Part shown: positions 8,750 to 18,269 of the stretch, in pieces
How the letters are laid out: every line of letters starts with the position of its first letter
Numbering within the stretch: the stretch's first letter is position 1
Assembly: GCF_900111875.1 (NCBI RefSeq)
Contig: NZ_FOJU01000004.1
Coordinates: 1-64,000 of the forward strand
Source: Poseidonocella pacifica
GTDB taxonomy: Bacteria > Pseudomonadota > Alphaproteobacteria > Rhodobacterales > Rhodobacteraceae
DNA: 64,000 bases
Direction: 5' to 3'
Notes under the pieces: model-generated
Seen by the model: the letters and a program-made list of their open reading frames with translations, nothing else
What the model was told of the DNA's origin: nothing
Databases searched by the model: none
Program-made: the position numbers and the translations under genes

Positions 8750-9922
8750 CTAGCCAGCTCTGGCTGACGCGCCCAACCGCTCGGGGGCCTTGATTTCCGA
8801 CAGAGGGATCGTGATGCGCCGCTCCATCCCGGTCGGAAGGTATTCCGTCTCGATCGCCCCGGAGAGCTGCGCACGAATGCTGATATCAATCAACCGGCTG
8901 CCGAAACCCGATGGCGACGGTGTCTTTGTCCGCGTCGGGACGCCGGTTTCCCGCCACAAAAGCCTGAGATCATCGCCCACGATCTCCCAGCGAATCTCCA
9001 GCTTCCCCTCTGGAACGGAGAGCGCACCGTATTTCGCCGCGTTGGTGGCCAACTCGTGCAGGGCAAGCGCAAGGTTCGTTGCCGCCCGCGGCGCAAGCAT
9101 GAGGGGCGCACCATCGATTGTGACCCGCTCCACATCCACATCGAGATGCGGCTCGATCAGGGTTGTCACGAGCTTCTGAATCGTCACCTCCACCCCTTGT
9201 GAGCGATCCGCATTGACCAGCGGCACGATGAGTTCATGCGCCTGCGAGAGTGCCTTGATCCGGGAAAGCAGCGTCGTGCTGACCGCCTTCACATCCTGCT
9301 CCCCCCGAAGAGACAGCGAAATCATCCCCGAAATCACCGCGAAAAGGTTCTTCACCCGGTGATTAAGCTCTTCCACCAGAAGCTGACGCTCCTTGAGCGC
9401 TTGCCGCAGGGCGATCTCCGATTCAATCGTCGCGGCCATATCGCGCAGCGCGTCGAGTTCATCCTTGCTCCAGCGATGCGGCTCCGTGTCGATGGCGCAG
9501 AACGACCCGAGCGCCTGTCCCTCCGGACCATGGACCGGCACCCCGAGATAGGCCACGACATCCAGATCGGGATGCACATCCAGCTTTGACAGAAGAGGGT
9601 GCTTGCGCGAGTCCTCGACCGCGAGCGGTTTGTCCGAACTGACGACATATTGGCAAAAGGAATGGTTCAGGCCGGTTTCCGTCAGCGGATCGGGCACCCC
9701 GGACTTTGCCTTGAAAAATTGTCGCCGGTCATCCACCAGGGAAAACAGCGCCACGGGGGAGCCGGTGATGCGCGTCGCAAGGCGCACCGCCCGGTCAAAT
9801 GCCTCTTCGGGAAGACTTTCCATCAGGCGAGACGATCGCAACGCAGACAGGCGCGCTTCATCGTTCAGCCCGTCTTCGTGATCTGCCGGTGACTCAGTGG
9901 GAAAGGCGCCGGGTCCGGCCAT
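8750..9922 (-). CDS. GAF-domain sensor histidine kinase (HisKA_2/HWE type)
   Basis: Soluble sensor kinase of 390 residues with no signal or membrane span. A GAF domain covers about residues 30-165 (ALFSLVDDRRQFFKA, NHSFCQYVV, YLGVPV). A HisKA_2 dimerisation domain follows with phosphoacceptor His in EELNHRVKNLFAVI near residue 190, then an ATPase domain (LALHELATNAAKYG N-box near 295). This architecture is typical of general-stress and light or redox kinases in alphaproteobacteria. No response regulator is adjacent, so the partner is unknown. GGAG precedes the ATG by six bases. Confidence 0.92.
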   Translation of the reverse strand: MAGPGAFPTESPADHEDGLNDEARLSALRSSRLMESLPEEAFDRAVRLATRITGSPVALFSLVDDRRQFFKAKSGVPDPLTETGLNHSFCQYVVSSDKPLAVEDSRKHPLLSKLDVHPDLDVVAYLGVPVHGPEGQALGSFCAIDTEPHRWSKDELDALRDMAATIESEIALRQALKERQLLVEELNHRVKNLFAVISGMISLSLRGEQDVKAVSTTLLSRIKALSQAHELIVPLVNADRSQGVEVTIQKLVTTLIEPHLDVDVERVTIDGAPLMLAPRAATNLALALHELATNAAKYGALSVPEGKLEIRWEIVGDDLRLLWRETGVPTRTKTPSPSGFGSRLIDISIRAQLSGAIETEYLPTGMERRITIPLSEIKAPERLGASARAG

Positions 9923-10027
9923 TTACGTCTCCATGTCGGTTCCACCTTCACCCTATCAGGTCGTCCTGAGCAGGCGCCGGCAACCCTTTATACGACAAGC
10001 GGGCGCACAAACGCACGCTTTCCATAG

Positions 10028-10054
10028 AAAAAGGGCCGCCAAGGGCGACCCTTT
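10028..10054 (-). terminator. Terminator downstream of the HU gene
   Basis: Imperfect stem (AAAGGG-C-CGCC with GGCG-A-CCCTTT) with a 3-base loop. Read on the - strand it ends in a T-run. It lies 24 bases beyond the HU stop codon. Confidence 0.75.
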
Positions 10055-10077
10055 GGTACTCGGACGCGAAACGGAGC

Positions 10078-10368
10078 TTAGCCGTTCACGCTGTCCTTGA
10101 GAGCCTTTGCGATGGTGACCTTGACCACCTTGTCGGCATCTTTCTTGATCTGCTCGCCCGTCGCGGGGTTGCGCACCATCCGCTCGGGACGTTCGCGGCA
10201 GTAGATCTTGCCGACGCCGGGAAGCGTCACGGCACCGCCGGACGCAACTTCGCGCGTGATGATATCGGTGATCGCGTCGAGCGCGGCACCCGCCGTCTTC
10301 TTCTCTGTGTCCATTTCTTCGGCCAGAGCAGCGACAAGCTGGGTCTTCGTCATCGGTTTCGTTGCCAT
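10078..10368 (-). CDS. HU family DNA-binding protein
   Basis: Histone-like nucleoid protein of 96 residues that bends DNA as a dimer. It carries the N-terminal TKTQLVAALAEEM helix, the GVGKIYCRERPERMVRNPATGE beta-arm region with the conserved R-NP-TG signature, and a C-terminal helix. The family also includes IHF; the arm sequence and standalone position favour HU-like. GGAGGG precedes the ATG at a slightly long spacing. It lies downstream of amn on the same strand with its own terminator. Confidence 0.93.
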   Translation of the reverse strand: MATKPMTKTQLVAALAEEMDTEKKTAGAALDAITDIITREVASGGAVTLPGVGKIYCRERPERMVRNPATGEQIKKDADKVVKVTIAKALKDSVNG

Positions 10369-10497
10369 TTTTTCTTTCCCTCCTCTGCCCGATCTTGGGC
10401 GGTCTCGGTTGAATCTTGCCTTATGTAGTTATGCTTCACAACGAATGGTGGAGCGATGCAAGGAAAAAAGGCTCATTTTGTAGCGTAACCCGCGTTT

Positions 10498-11985
10498 TTA
10501 GAGGAATGCCGTCTCTTCAAAGCTGCGCAGTTTGCGCGAATGGATGCGCTCCAGCGGCATTTCGCGCAACATCTCCATCGCGCGTATCCCGATGAGCAGG
10601 TGCCGGGTGACCTGTGTGCGATAGAAATCCGTCGCCATGCCGGGCAGTTTCAATTCCCCATGCAGCGGCTTGTCGGACACGCAGAGCAACGTTCCGTAGG
10701 GCACGCGAAAGCGGAAACCGTTGGCCGCGATGGTCGCGCTTTCCATGTCGAGTGCCACAGCGCGGGATTGGCTGAGCCGTTGCACCGGGCCGGACTGGTC
10801 GCGCAATTCCCAATTGCGGTTGTCGATCGTGGCCACCGTGCCCGTCCGCATGATGCGCTTGAGTTCGTATCCCTCAAGCTCAGTGACCTCGGCCACCGCT
10901 TCCTCCAGCGCGATCTGAATCTCCGCCAGCGCCGGGATCGGCACCCAGACGGGCAGATCGTCGTTGAGAACGTTGTCCTCGCGCAGATAGGCATGGGCCA
11001 GCACGAAATCACCAAGCGCCTGCGTGTTCCGCAGCCCCGCGCAATGGCCCACCATGAGCCAGGCATGGGGGCGCAACACCGCAATGTGGTCCGTCGCCGT
11101 CTTGGCGTTCGACGGCCCCACCCCGATGTTCACGAGCGTGATGCCAGAGCCATCCGCGCGCTTGAGGTGATAGGTCGGCATCTGCGGCAACTTGGCCGGC
11201 GTGGGCAGCGGCGCATCGCCCGCATAGATCTCCTCATTGCCCGGCCCGACGAAGGAGTCATAGCCGCTGCTTTCATCGGCCAGCATCTTGCGCCCGTATG
11301 CCTCGAACTCCTCCACGTAGAACTGATAGTTGGTGAAGAGAACGTGGTTCTGGAAGTGCTCGGGCGTCGTGGCGGAGTAGTGGGCAAGCCGGGCGAGGGA
11401 ATAATCGACGCGCTGCGCGGTGAAAGGCGCAAGGGGGCCGGAGCCATCGGCATGCATGAACCCGTAGCCATTGACGATATCGTCATTCGTGGTCGACAGG
11501 TCCGGCACATCAAAGACGTCGCGCAGGGTGAAATTGCCGGCCCCTTCTTGCGGCACGGTCAATGCCGCATCTTGCATCACCGCGAAATGGATGGGGATCG
11601 GCGTGGTCGAAAGGCCCACGGTCACCGGCACGCCGTGGTTCTTGATCAACAGCTCAAGCTGTTGGCGCAGGTAGTTCTCAAAAAGCTCGGGCCGCGTGAT
11701 CGTGGTCGAATAGGTGCCCGGCGCGGGAACATGGCCAAAGCTGAGCCGGGAATCCGACGGTTTGAAGGTGCGGGTGGTGATCCGAACCTCGGGATAAAAC
11801 GCGCGATACCGGGCCGCCGTAGGTTCACCGGCAAGCGCGGCGGTGAAATGCTCCGTCAAAAAGGCGACGGCATCGTTATAGAGCACCTTGAGATGCTCCA
11901 CTGCCGCGCGCGCGTCGTGGAAAACCTTCGGCTCATGCGCGGTCGGGGTGCGGATCGGCAGGTCGGGCGACGCGTTTTCGAACAT
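10498..11985 (-). CDS. amn: AMP nucleosidase
   Basis: Hydrolyses AMP to adenine and ribose 5-phosphate, controlling the adenylate pool. The 495-residue length and two-part layout fit the family: an N-terminal Amn-specific domain (RAFYPEVRITTRTFKPSDSR region) and a C-terminal phosphorylase-like domain (LVNIGVGPSNAKTATDHIAVLRPHAWLMVGHCAGL, then ALDMESATIAANGFRFRVPYG, with the ME ribose-binding pair). Its ATG overlaps the stop of the upstream adenine deaminase gene, so adenine released here can pass directly to the co-expressed deaminase. Confidence 0.96.
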   Translation of the reverse strand: MFENASPDLPIRTPTAHEPKVFHDARAAVEHLKVLYNDAVAFLTEHFTAALAGEPTAARYRAFYPEVRITTRTFKPSDSRLSFGHVPAPGTYSTTITRPELFENYLRQQLELLIKNHGVPVTVGLSTTPIPIHFAVMQDAALTVPQEGAGNFTLRDVFDVPDLSTTNDDIVNGYGFMHADGSGPLAPFTAQRVDYSLARLAHYSATTPEHFQNHVLFTNYQFYVEEFEAYGRKMLADESSGYDSFVGPGNEEIYAGDAPLPTPAKLPQMPTYHLKRADGSGITLVNIGVGPSNAKTATDHIAVLRPHAWLMVGHCAGLRNTQALGDFVLAHAYLREDNVLNDDLPVWVPIPALAEIQIALEEAVAEVTELEGYELKRIMRTGTVATIDNRNWELRDQSGPVQRLSQSRAVALDMESATIAANGFRFRVPYGTLLCVSDKPLHGELKLPGMATDFYRTQVTRHLLIGIRAMEMLREMPLERIHSRKLRSFEETAFL

Positions 11986-13784
11986 CAGGTTTCCTCAAAC
12001 AGCGGTGTAATCTCAAAGCGGGTGACATCCACCAGCCCCATGTCCGAAATACGCAATTCGGGGATAACCACAAGCGCAAGCAGGGAATGCTGCATATAGG
12101 CATTGTTGAGCGTACAGCCCTGCGCCCGCATCGCCTCACCAAGCGCCTCGGCCTTTGCGGCCACCTCGCGCGCCGGTGCGTCGCTCATCAGCCCGGCGAT
12201 GGGCAACTCAACCAGCGCCTGTTCCGCGCCATCCGCCCAAAACGTCACGCCGCCGCCCACATCCGACAGCCGGTTCGCCGCCTCCGCCATCATCGCGCGG
12301 TCAGTGCCCACGACGATCATATGGTGGCTGTCATGCGCGACAGTGGAAGCCATCGCCATCCGCCCCTCATATCCAAAGCCGGACACGAAGGCATTGGTGA
12401 CCCCTCCGGTCCCCCGGTGCCGTTCCACCAAGGCGATCTGGCAAACGCCGCCCTCGCCCTCGACGATCCCGCCCTGCACCGGCAAATCCGCCGAAAGCGC
12501 CTTGGTCGGGGCCTGATTTTCCACCACGCCGATCACCTTGGCGGTGACGCGCGCGGCATCCTTCGGGGCTTTGATCTCAAAATCTGCCGCGCCCAGCGCC
12601 CGGCCAAGATGCACGGTGCCCCGCGCCCGCTGCGGCCAGTCGTAATGCGGACACTCCACGAGGCAGGCGCCATCCTTCGCCACCGTCACGCCCCGCGCAA
12701 TCACATGCTCGATCGGCAGGCTCCGCAAATCCGAGGTCAGGATCACATCCGCCCGCCGGCCCGGCGCGATGGAGCCAAGTTCGCGCTCCATTCCGAAATG
12801 CTCGGCGGTGTTGATCGTCGCCATCTGCAGCGCGATCAGCGGATCACAGCCGCAGTCGATTGCATGTCGCACCACGCGGTTCATATGCCCGTCGTTGACC
12901 AGCGTCCCGGAATGGCAATCGTCCGTACACAGGATGAACCCACGCGGATCGAGGCCCTTTTCCGTCACGGCGGTGATCTGGCTTTCCACGTCATACCACG
13001 CAGAGCCGAGGCGCATCATCGCCTTCATACCCTGCCGGACCCGCGCGATGGCATCCGCCTCCTGCGTGCCCTCGTGGTCATCCGCCGGGCCGCCCGCCGC
13101 ATAGGCATGGAACGCAGGCCCGAGATCGGGCGAGGCGTAATGCCCCCCGACCGTCTTGCGCGCGGTCTGGGTCGCCGCGATCTCGGCCAGCATCTTGGGA
13201 TCGCCCGCGACAACACCGGGGAAATTCATCATCTCGCCCAGCCCAACGATTCCGGGCCAGCTCATCGCCTCGGCCACGTCCTCTGGCGTGATCTCATGGC
13301 CCGTGGTCTCAAGCCCCGGCGCGGAGGGCGCACAGCTTGGCATCTGGGTAAAGATATTGATCGGCTGCAGCGCCGCTTCGTCATGCATCATCCGCACGCC
13401 ATCGAGCCCAAGCACGTTGGCGATCTCGTGCGGGTCGGTGAACATGCTCGTGGTGCCATGGGGGATGACCGCGCGTGCAAACTCCGCCGGGGTCAGCATA
13501 CCGCTTTCGATGTGCATATGCGCATCGCACAGGCCGGGGATCATGAACCGGCCCTCGGCCTCGATGATCTCGGTGCCGTCACCGATGCAATGCCCCGCGT
13601 GGGGGCCGACATAGGCGATCCGCCCGGCTTTCACCGCGATGTCGTGATCGGGCAAAACCTCTCGCGTGTGAACGTTGACCCACTGCCCGCCCCGGATCAC
13701 CAGATCCGCAGGCGCGCGCCCCGCCGCAACGGCCACCAGATCGGCGGCCACCTCGGCCCATGCTTTGAAACTCATGCTGCTCAT
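11985..13784 (-). CDS. ade: Adenine deaminase
   Basis: Metal-dependent amidohydrolase converting adenine to hypoxanthine plus ammonia. The roughly 599-residue protein has the family motifs DAHMHIESGML near residue 85, HGTTSMFTDPHEIANVLG, CTDDCHSG and the C-terminal domain with MASTVAHDSHHM. Three in-frame starts lie close together (GTG 13799, ATG 13784, ATG 13775) and none has a decisive Shine-Dalgarno; 13784 is my choice. It is translationally coupled to amn, forming an AMP to adenine to hypoxanthine salvage unit. Confidence 0.95.
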   Translation of the reverse strand: MSSMSFKAWAEVAADLVAVAAGRAPADLVIRGGQWVNVHTREVLPDHDIAVKAGRIAYVGPHAGHCIGDGTEIIEAEGRFMIPGLCDAHMHIESGMLTPAEFARAVIPHGTTSMFTDPHEIANVLGLDGVRMMHDEAALQPINIFTQMPSCAPSAPGLETTGHEITPEDVAEAMSWPGIVGLGEMMNFPGVVAGDPKMLAEIAATQTARKTVGGHYASPDLGPAFHAYAAGGPADDHEGTQEADAIARVRQGMKAMMRLGSAWYDVESQITAVTEKGLDPRGFILCTDDCHSGTLVNDGHMNRVVRHAIDCGCDPLIALQMATINTAEHFGMERELGSIAPGRRADVILTSDLRSLPIEHVIARGVTVAKDGACLVECPHYDWPQRARGTVHLGRALGAADFEIKAPKDAARVTAKVIGVVENQAPTKALSADLPVQGGIVEGEGGVCQIALVERHRGTGGVTNAFVSGFGYEGRMAMASTVAHDSHHMIVVGTDRAMMAEAANRLSDVGGGVTFWADGAEQALVELPIAGLMSDAPAREVAAKAEALGEAMRAQGCTLNNAYMQHSLLALVVIPELRISDMGLVDVTRFEITPLFEET

Positions 13785-13819
13785 GACCCACGGTCGCACG
13801 GCTTTGGGTGGGGTTCAAG

Positions 13820-13844
13820 CGGGCCCGCGGGTCACGCGGGCCCG
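13820..13844. terminator. Hairpin between gabD and adenine deaminase
   Basis: Perfect 10-bp stem (CGGGCCCGCG/CGCGGGCCCG) with a 5-base loop, placed just beyond the gabD stop on the - strand. The T-run is short, so its terminator strength is uncertain. Confidence 0.55.
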
Positions 13845-13851
13845 TAAATCA

Positions 13852-15327
13852 TCAGATGCTCATGCAGACGTATTTCATTTCGAGATAGTCCTCGAGCCCG
13901 TGGTGGCTGCCCTCGCGGCCAAGACCGGATTGCTTGACCCCGCCAAAGGGCCCTAGCTCCGTGGAAATGATCCCGGTGTTGACCCCCACGATCCCGTATT
14001 CCAGCGCCTCGGCAACCTTGTAAACGCGCGACAGGTCCTTGGCATAGAAATAGGACGCCAACCCAAAGATCGTGTCATTCGCCATGGCGATGACTTCATC
14101 CTCGTCCTTGAACCGGAAGAGCGGCGCGACGGGGCCGAAGGTCTCTTCGGAGGCGACTTTCATCTCCTGGGTCACTCCGGTGACAAGCGTCGGCTGGAAG
14201 AAGGTGCCGCCAAGATCATGCGGCTTGCCGCCGACCACGACCTTGCCGCCCTTGGATTCCGCATCGGCCAGATGCTCGCGCACCTTCTCCACGGCTTCCT
14301 CGCTGATCAACGGGCCTGCATCGACACCGCTGGACAGCCCGTCGCCGACCTTGATGCCCCGAATGGCGTCTGCCAGCTTTTCGGCGAAGGCGTCATAGAC
14401 CCCGTCCTGCACATAGATCCGGTTGGCACAAACGCAGGTCTGGCCGTTGTTGCGGAACTTGCAGAGCATCGCCCCCTCGACCGCCGCATCCAGATCGGCA
14501 TCGTCAAAGACGATAAAGGGCGCGTTCCCGCCAAGCTCCATGGAGCATTTCATGACCTGATCGGCCGCCTGCCGCAGCAGGATACGCCCCACTTCCGTGG
14601 ACCCCGTGAAGGTCAGCTTGCGCACGCCGGGGTTTTCACAAAATTCCTTGCCGACTTCGGACGCCGAGGACGACGGCACGACGTTGAAGACACCCGCCGG
14701 TATTCCCGCGCGTTCCGCCAGCACGGCGAGGGCCAGCGCCGAAAGGGGCGTTTCCGCCGCCGGGCGGGAAATGAAGCTGCATCCCGCCGCCAGCGCCGGG
14801 GCCGCCTTGCGGGTGATCATCGCGTTGGGGAAGTTCCACGGCGTGATCGCGCCCACCACCCCGATGGGCTGTTTGAGCACCATGAGGCGCTTGTCGCGCT
14901 GATGGCCGGGGATCGTCTCGCCATAGATCCGCTTGGCCTCTTCGCCAAAGAATTCGATGTAGCTTGCGCCATAGGCGATCTCACCCTTTGCCTCGGCGTG
15001 GGGTTTGCCCATCTCGGCGGTCAGGATCGTGGCAAGATCGTCGGCATTCTCCATCAGCAGGTCGAACCACTTGCGGAGGATCCCGGCGCGTTCCTTGCCG
15101 GTCATCGCGGCCCAGTCCTTCTGCGCCGCCTCTGCGCGGGCCACTGCCACGGCCACTTGGGCTCTCGACAGATCCGCAACCCGTGCGATGACATCCCCGC
15201 GCGCGGGGTTCTTCACGTCGAAAGTTCCGTCGTCTCCTTCGATCCATTCGCCGCCAACATAGCCGCGCTCGACCAAAAGCGCGGGGTCCTTCAGAAGCCC
15301 CGCGAGGTTCGTTGTCTCGTCCAGCAT
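13852..15327 (-). CDS. gabD: NAD(P)-dependent succinate-semialdehyde dehydrogenase
   Basis: Oxidises succinate semialdehyde to succinate, the last step of GABA degradation. The 491-residue aldehyde dehydrogenase has TPWNFPNAMITRK near 165, TGSTEVGR nucleotide loop, MELGGNAPFIVF with the general-base Glu near 265, and NNGQTCVCANR with catalytic Cys near 298. The C-terminal FGGVKQSGLGREGS segment is typical of GabD. No gabT is adjacent, so a related semialdehyde substrate cannot be excluded. GGGAG lies seven bases before the ATG. It is divergent from the next hydrolase gene. Confidence 0.92.
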   Translation of the reverse strand: MLDETTNLAGLLKDPALLVERGYVGGEWIEGDDGTFDVKNPARGDVIARVADLSRAQVAVAVARAEAAQKDWAAMTGKERAGILRKWFDLLMENADDLATILTAEMGKPHAEAKGEIAYGASYIEFFGEEAKRIYGETIPGHQRDKRLMVLKQPIGVVGAITPWNFPNAMITRKAAPALAAGCSFISRPAAETPLSALALAVLAERAGIPAGVFNVVPSSSASEVGKEFCENPGVRKLTFTGSTEVGRILLRQAADQVMKCSMELGGNAPFIVFDDADLDAAVEGAMLCKFRNNGQTCVCANRIYVQDGVYDAFAEKLADAIRGIKVGDGLSSGVDAGPLISEEAVEKVREHLADAESKGGKVVVGGKPHDLGGTFFQPTLVTGVTQEMKVASEETFGPVAPLFRFKDEDEVIAMANDTIFGLASYFYAKDLSRVYKVAEALEYGIVGVNTGIISTELGPFGGVKQSGLGREGSHHGLEDYLEMKYVCMSI

Positions 15328-15407
15328 GATCGCACTCCCTTGGAATTCGAGTTTGGCTCAGGCAAACCACTCACACTTGCCCTTGTCCAGCCGTCACGGA
15401 GGGAAAG

Positions 15408-16199
15408 ATGGAGCTCGACGACGCCTATGCAAATGCGCCCTACATTCCGGGCGCGGAAAAATTCCCCGCACGCTGGGCCGATGACGCGGCGTCGTTCCGC
15501 GCTCGCGCCTCGATGGATGGCCGTGCCCGGCTCGATCTGCCCTATGGTACGGGCCCGCGCGAGGTGCTTGATCTCTTCCTGCCCGATGGCACGCCGCAGG
15601 GGCTCGCCGTGTTCGTGCATGGGGGGTACTGGCTTCGGTTCGACAAATCCTCGTGGTCGCATCTGGCGCAAGGCCCCCTCGCCCATGGCTGGGCCGTGGC
15701 GCTTCCCTCCTATGATCTCGCCCCCAAGGCCCGCATTCCCCAGATCACGGCACAGATCACGCGCGCCATCGAGAGCGCCGCGCAGGAGATCGCCGGCCCA
15801 ATTCGCCTTGCCGGGCATTCGGCGGGCGGCCACCTCGTCGCCCGGATGAGAGATCCGCGCCTGCTGCCCCCGCAAACCGCAAGCCGTCTGGCGCGGATCC
15901 TGCCCATCTCCCCGGTCTCCGACCTGCGCCCGCTGCTGCGCACCTCCATGAACCGCGACCTGAAGCTGGACGCCCAAAGCGCCACTGCGGAAAGCCCCGT
16001 GCTGATGCATGACCTGCTGCCGGTGCCTACAACCGTCTGGGTCGGGGCAAAGGAGCGTCCCGCCTTTCTCGATCAGGCGCGGTGGCTGGCGGAGGCATGG
16101 GCGGCGGACCATACCGTCGAAAAGGATCGCCACCACTTCGACGTCATCGACAGCCTCGCCGCCCCGGAGGGTGCCCTCACCAAAGCCCTGCTCGCCTGA
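15408..16199 (+). CDS. Alpha/beta hydrolase, kynurenine formamidase-like
   Basis: A 263-residue alpha/beta hydrolase. HGGYW near residue 72 forms the oxyanion hole typical of eukaryote-type and bacterial arylformamidases. GHSAGG near 142 holds the nucleophilic Ser, and the C-terminal KDRHHFDVID supplies the catalytic His. The probable reaction is hydrolysis of N-formylkynurenine in tryptophan catabolism, but no other kynurenine gene is adjacent; a carboxylesterase acting on another substrate remains possible. GGAGG lies five bases before the ATG. Confidence 0.8.
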   Translation: MELDDAYANAPYIPGAEKFPARWADDAASFRARASMDGRARLDLPYGTGPREVLDLFLPDGTPQGLAVFVHGGYWLRFDKSSWSHLAQGPLAHGWAVALPSYDLAPKARIPQITAQITRAIESAAQEIAGPIRLAGHSAGGHLVARMRDPRLLPPQTASRLARILPISPVSDLRPLLRTSMNRDLKLDAQSATAESPVLMHDLLPVPTTVWVGAKERPAFLDQARWLAEAWAADHTVEKDRHHFDVIDSLAAPEGALTKALLA

Positions 16200-16210
16200 C
16201 CCCCCTCCGC

Positions 16211-17644
16211 TCAGCCGGGGGCCACCGCACGACCGCGCAGCGCCGGCAAGAGCACGCTGTCAAAGGCCAGCACCACCACGAGCGTGATCCCCGCCATGGG
16301 AAAGGCAAGGCTCAGCCCCAGCGCGATGCTCATCGCCGCGCCCCACTGGGGCATGTCCCTCGGGGCGGGCGGCGCGGCCAGACGCAGGCCCCCCGCCGGT
16401 CGCCGCTTCCACCACATGACCACCCCGGAGACGCACAGGAACAGCACCGACAGGCACACCGCCGTGTTCGCGAGGACGCTCCAGAGGCCCAGCGTCCCCA
16501 TGTGCAGCGCGATACCGACCGCCATCGCCTTGCCCATGAGCGAATACTGCTCAAACCGCACATCAGCAAGCATATCCCCCGAGTATCGGTCCAGATGCAC
16601 GATCCGGTCGCTCGTCGGATCAGGGCTGTCGGTGCTCATGGAATCCCGGCTGAGGGTCCAGACACCGGTCTCCCCGGCGGGCCAGTTCAGTTGATACCGC
16701 CCCTGAAACCCGATCTCGCGGGCAAACCGGTCCACCCGGTCCAGATCGGGCGCGGCCCCGGCGCTCTGGCCGGTCTGCGCCACACGCGCCACCGCTCCGC
16801 CGCCATGATCCGCATGAGGATCGGAGGCGGGCATCGGCGTCTGTTCAAGCGCCCATGCGACCTCCCGCCGCCCCCCGTTCAGGCTCGCATGGCTGACATC
16901 GCTCAGCGGCACACCGGAATACTTGCCCGCCGGAAAGCTCGACCACGCCTGCACCATCTTGCCGCCCCAGATCCCCGCCCACGACAGACCCGAGATCAAG
17001 AAGAACAACAGCGCCACGGAAATCCAGATTCCCACCGTGGCATGCAGCGATTTCCACACCCCGCGCCCGCGCGCCCCGAAACGAGGCACCAGCGCCCGAA
17101 GCCCCTGCCCGTCGCGTGGCCACCAGAGGTAAAGCCCGGTCACGAGCAGGATAACCCCAAGCGAGGCCGCGATTTCGATCATGCGATCCCCCGCCACGCC
17201 CAGCATCACCTCCCCATGGATCCGGTCCATCGTATCGTACCACCCGCTGCGGCGGGGAAAGGCTTCGATCACCTCGGCGGTATAGGGATCAACAACCGCC
17301 ATCATCGGACCCTCCGCGGTATTCACGCGAAAGATCGCGGCCAGATCCCCGTCGCGCGGCGCGATATACTGGGCCAGGTCGCCCCCCGGCCACGCGGCCA
17401 ATGCGGCCTCCGCCTGCGCGGATACGGGCAGCGGCGTGCCTTGGATCGCCACGGCGGTCCGCTCGCCGTCCCGGCCGTCGATCCATGCGATCCACAACAT
17501 CGCCATCCCGGTCAGCGCCAGCATCATGAAGAAGGGAATGACATAAAGCCCGGCATAGAAATGCCACCGCCATACGGCACGATAGAGCTTGGCAGTCTTG
17601 GCCGCGTCCGTGGTGGGCTGGGCATTCGCGCGCGACGCTGTCAT
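16211..17644 (-). CDS. PepSY-associated transmembrane protein (possible iron or copper reductase)
   Basis: A 477-residue inner-membrane protein with a span near the N-terminus (YAGLYVIPFFMMLALTGMAML), a large periplasmic PepSY region, paired spans near 190-240, and C-terminal spans. His residues in the membrane segments resemble the PepSY_TM family linked to siderophore or metal reduction and heme handling. The start at 17644 has GGGAGG six bases upstream; a longer frame lacks one. A small DUF2946-like exported protein is encoded just upstream on the same strand. No TonB receptor is visible here. Confidence 0.8.
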   Translation of the reverse strand: MTASRANAQPTTDAAKTAKLYRAVWRWHFYAGLYVIPFFMMLALTGMAMLWIAWIDGRDGERTAVAIQGTPLPVSAQAEAALAAWPGGDLAQYIAPRDGDLAAIFRVNTAEGPMMAVVDPYTAEVIEAFPRRSGWYDTMDRIHGEVMLGVAGDRMIEIAASLGVILLVTGLYLWWPRDGQGLRALVPRFGARGRGVWKSLHATVGIWISVALLFFLISGLSWAGIWGGKMVQAWSSFPAGKYSGVPLSDVSHASLNGGRREVAWALEQTPMPASDPHADHGGGAVARVAQTGQSAGAAPDLDRVDRFAREIGFQGRYQLNWPAGETGVWTLSRDSMSTDSPDPTSDRIVHLDRYSGDMLADVRFEQYSLMGKAMAVGIALHMGTLGLWSVLANTAVCLSVLFLCVSGVVMWWKRRPAGGLRLAAPPAPRDMPQWGAAMSIALGLSLAFPMAGITLVVVLAFDSVLLPALRGRAVAPG

Positions 17645-17812
17645 GTCCGGCCTCCCGGAAACGGCGCATGGCCAGCGGTGATGGAACGACAAGATGGGCG
17701 CGGAACACGCATAAGCGCCGCGAAGGAATACGAGGTCATCGGAAGGTCTCCGTCAGGCCGGATGGCGGGGCCAGTTCCGGCAGATCATGATATCAGGCGC
17801 GAAAGTCCGTCA

Positions 17813-18166
17813 TCATGTGACCGGGGGCGCGCGGGGCTGGCCATCGTGCGGCCCCCGCGCGGGCAGTGTGGCAACCTCAATCGACGCAAAGCCCGGCGCA
17901 TGTCGCCACCCCGGCACGCGCTGACCCACAGAGACCCGCCGCCCGGTATCGGCGGCATGCATCAAAAGACAGTGGTGGGCGCTTTTCTCGGCCTGCTCGA
18001 CGGGATTGCCCACATCGTCGAGCGTAAGTGTTTCCAGCCCGTTGCCGGTACAGATGACGATGGTCATCGCCCCCGGCGCGGCCATAGCCGAAAGCGCCGC
18101 CGACGTCTGGGGCAGCGTGATGCCGAGAATGACGGCAATCAAACAGAGGAACCGGAATATCCGCAT
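17813..18166 (-). CDS. DUF2946-like small exported protein
   Basis: A 117-residue protein with an N-terminal hydrophobic signal (IFRFLCLIAVILGITLPQTSA) and a CTGNGLETLTLDDVGNP segment followed by HHCLLMHA, a Cys/His pattern resembling DUF2946. DUF2946 genes are often found with copper or TonB-type metal uptake genes. The ATG at 18166 was chosen to begin at the signal peptide; its Shine-Dalgarno is weak. The pairing with a PepSY protein downstream supports a metal-related role, but the family function is unsettled. Confidence 0.6.
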   Translation of the reverse strand: MRIFRFLCLIAVILGITLPQTSAALSAMAAPGAMTIVICTGNGLETLTLDDVGNPVEQAEKSAHHCLLMHAADTGRRVSVGQRVPGWRHAPGFASIEVATLPARGPHDGQPRAPPVT

Positions 18167-18269
18167 GCTGCCCACGAGGTCTAAGGCCTCGCCGCGCACA
18201 GGTCGATATCCATTTTCGGTCCTGATGCCGCACCTGACTGCCCCCCGGCGCTCTGGCCAGATCGCCGCG

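Noticed and set aside
10540-18184. Very long open frames (500-700 codons) on the + strand at 10540-12099, 12087-13847, 14218-15849 and 16082-18184
   Set aside because: They lie antisense to amn, adenine deaminase, gabD and the PepSY gene, are rich in Arg, His and Pro with no family signature, and are the usual by-product of GC-rich codon use.
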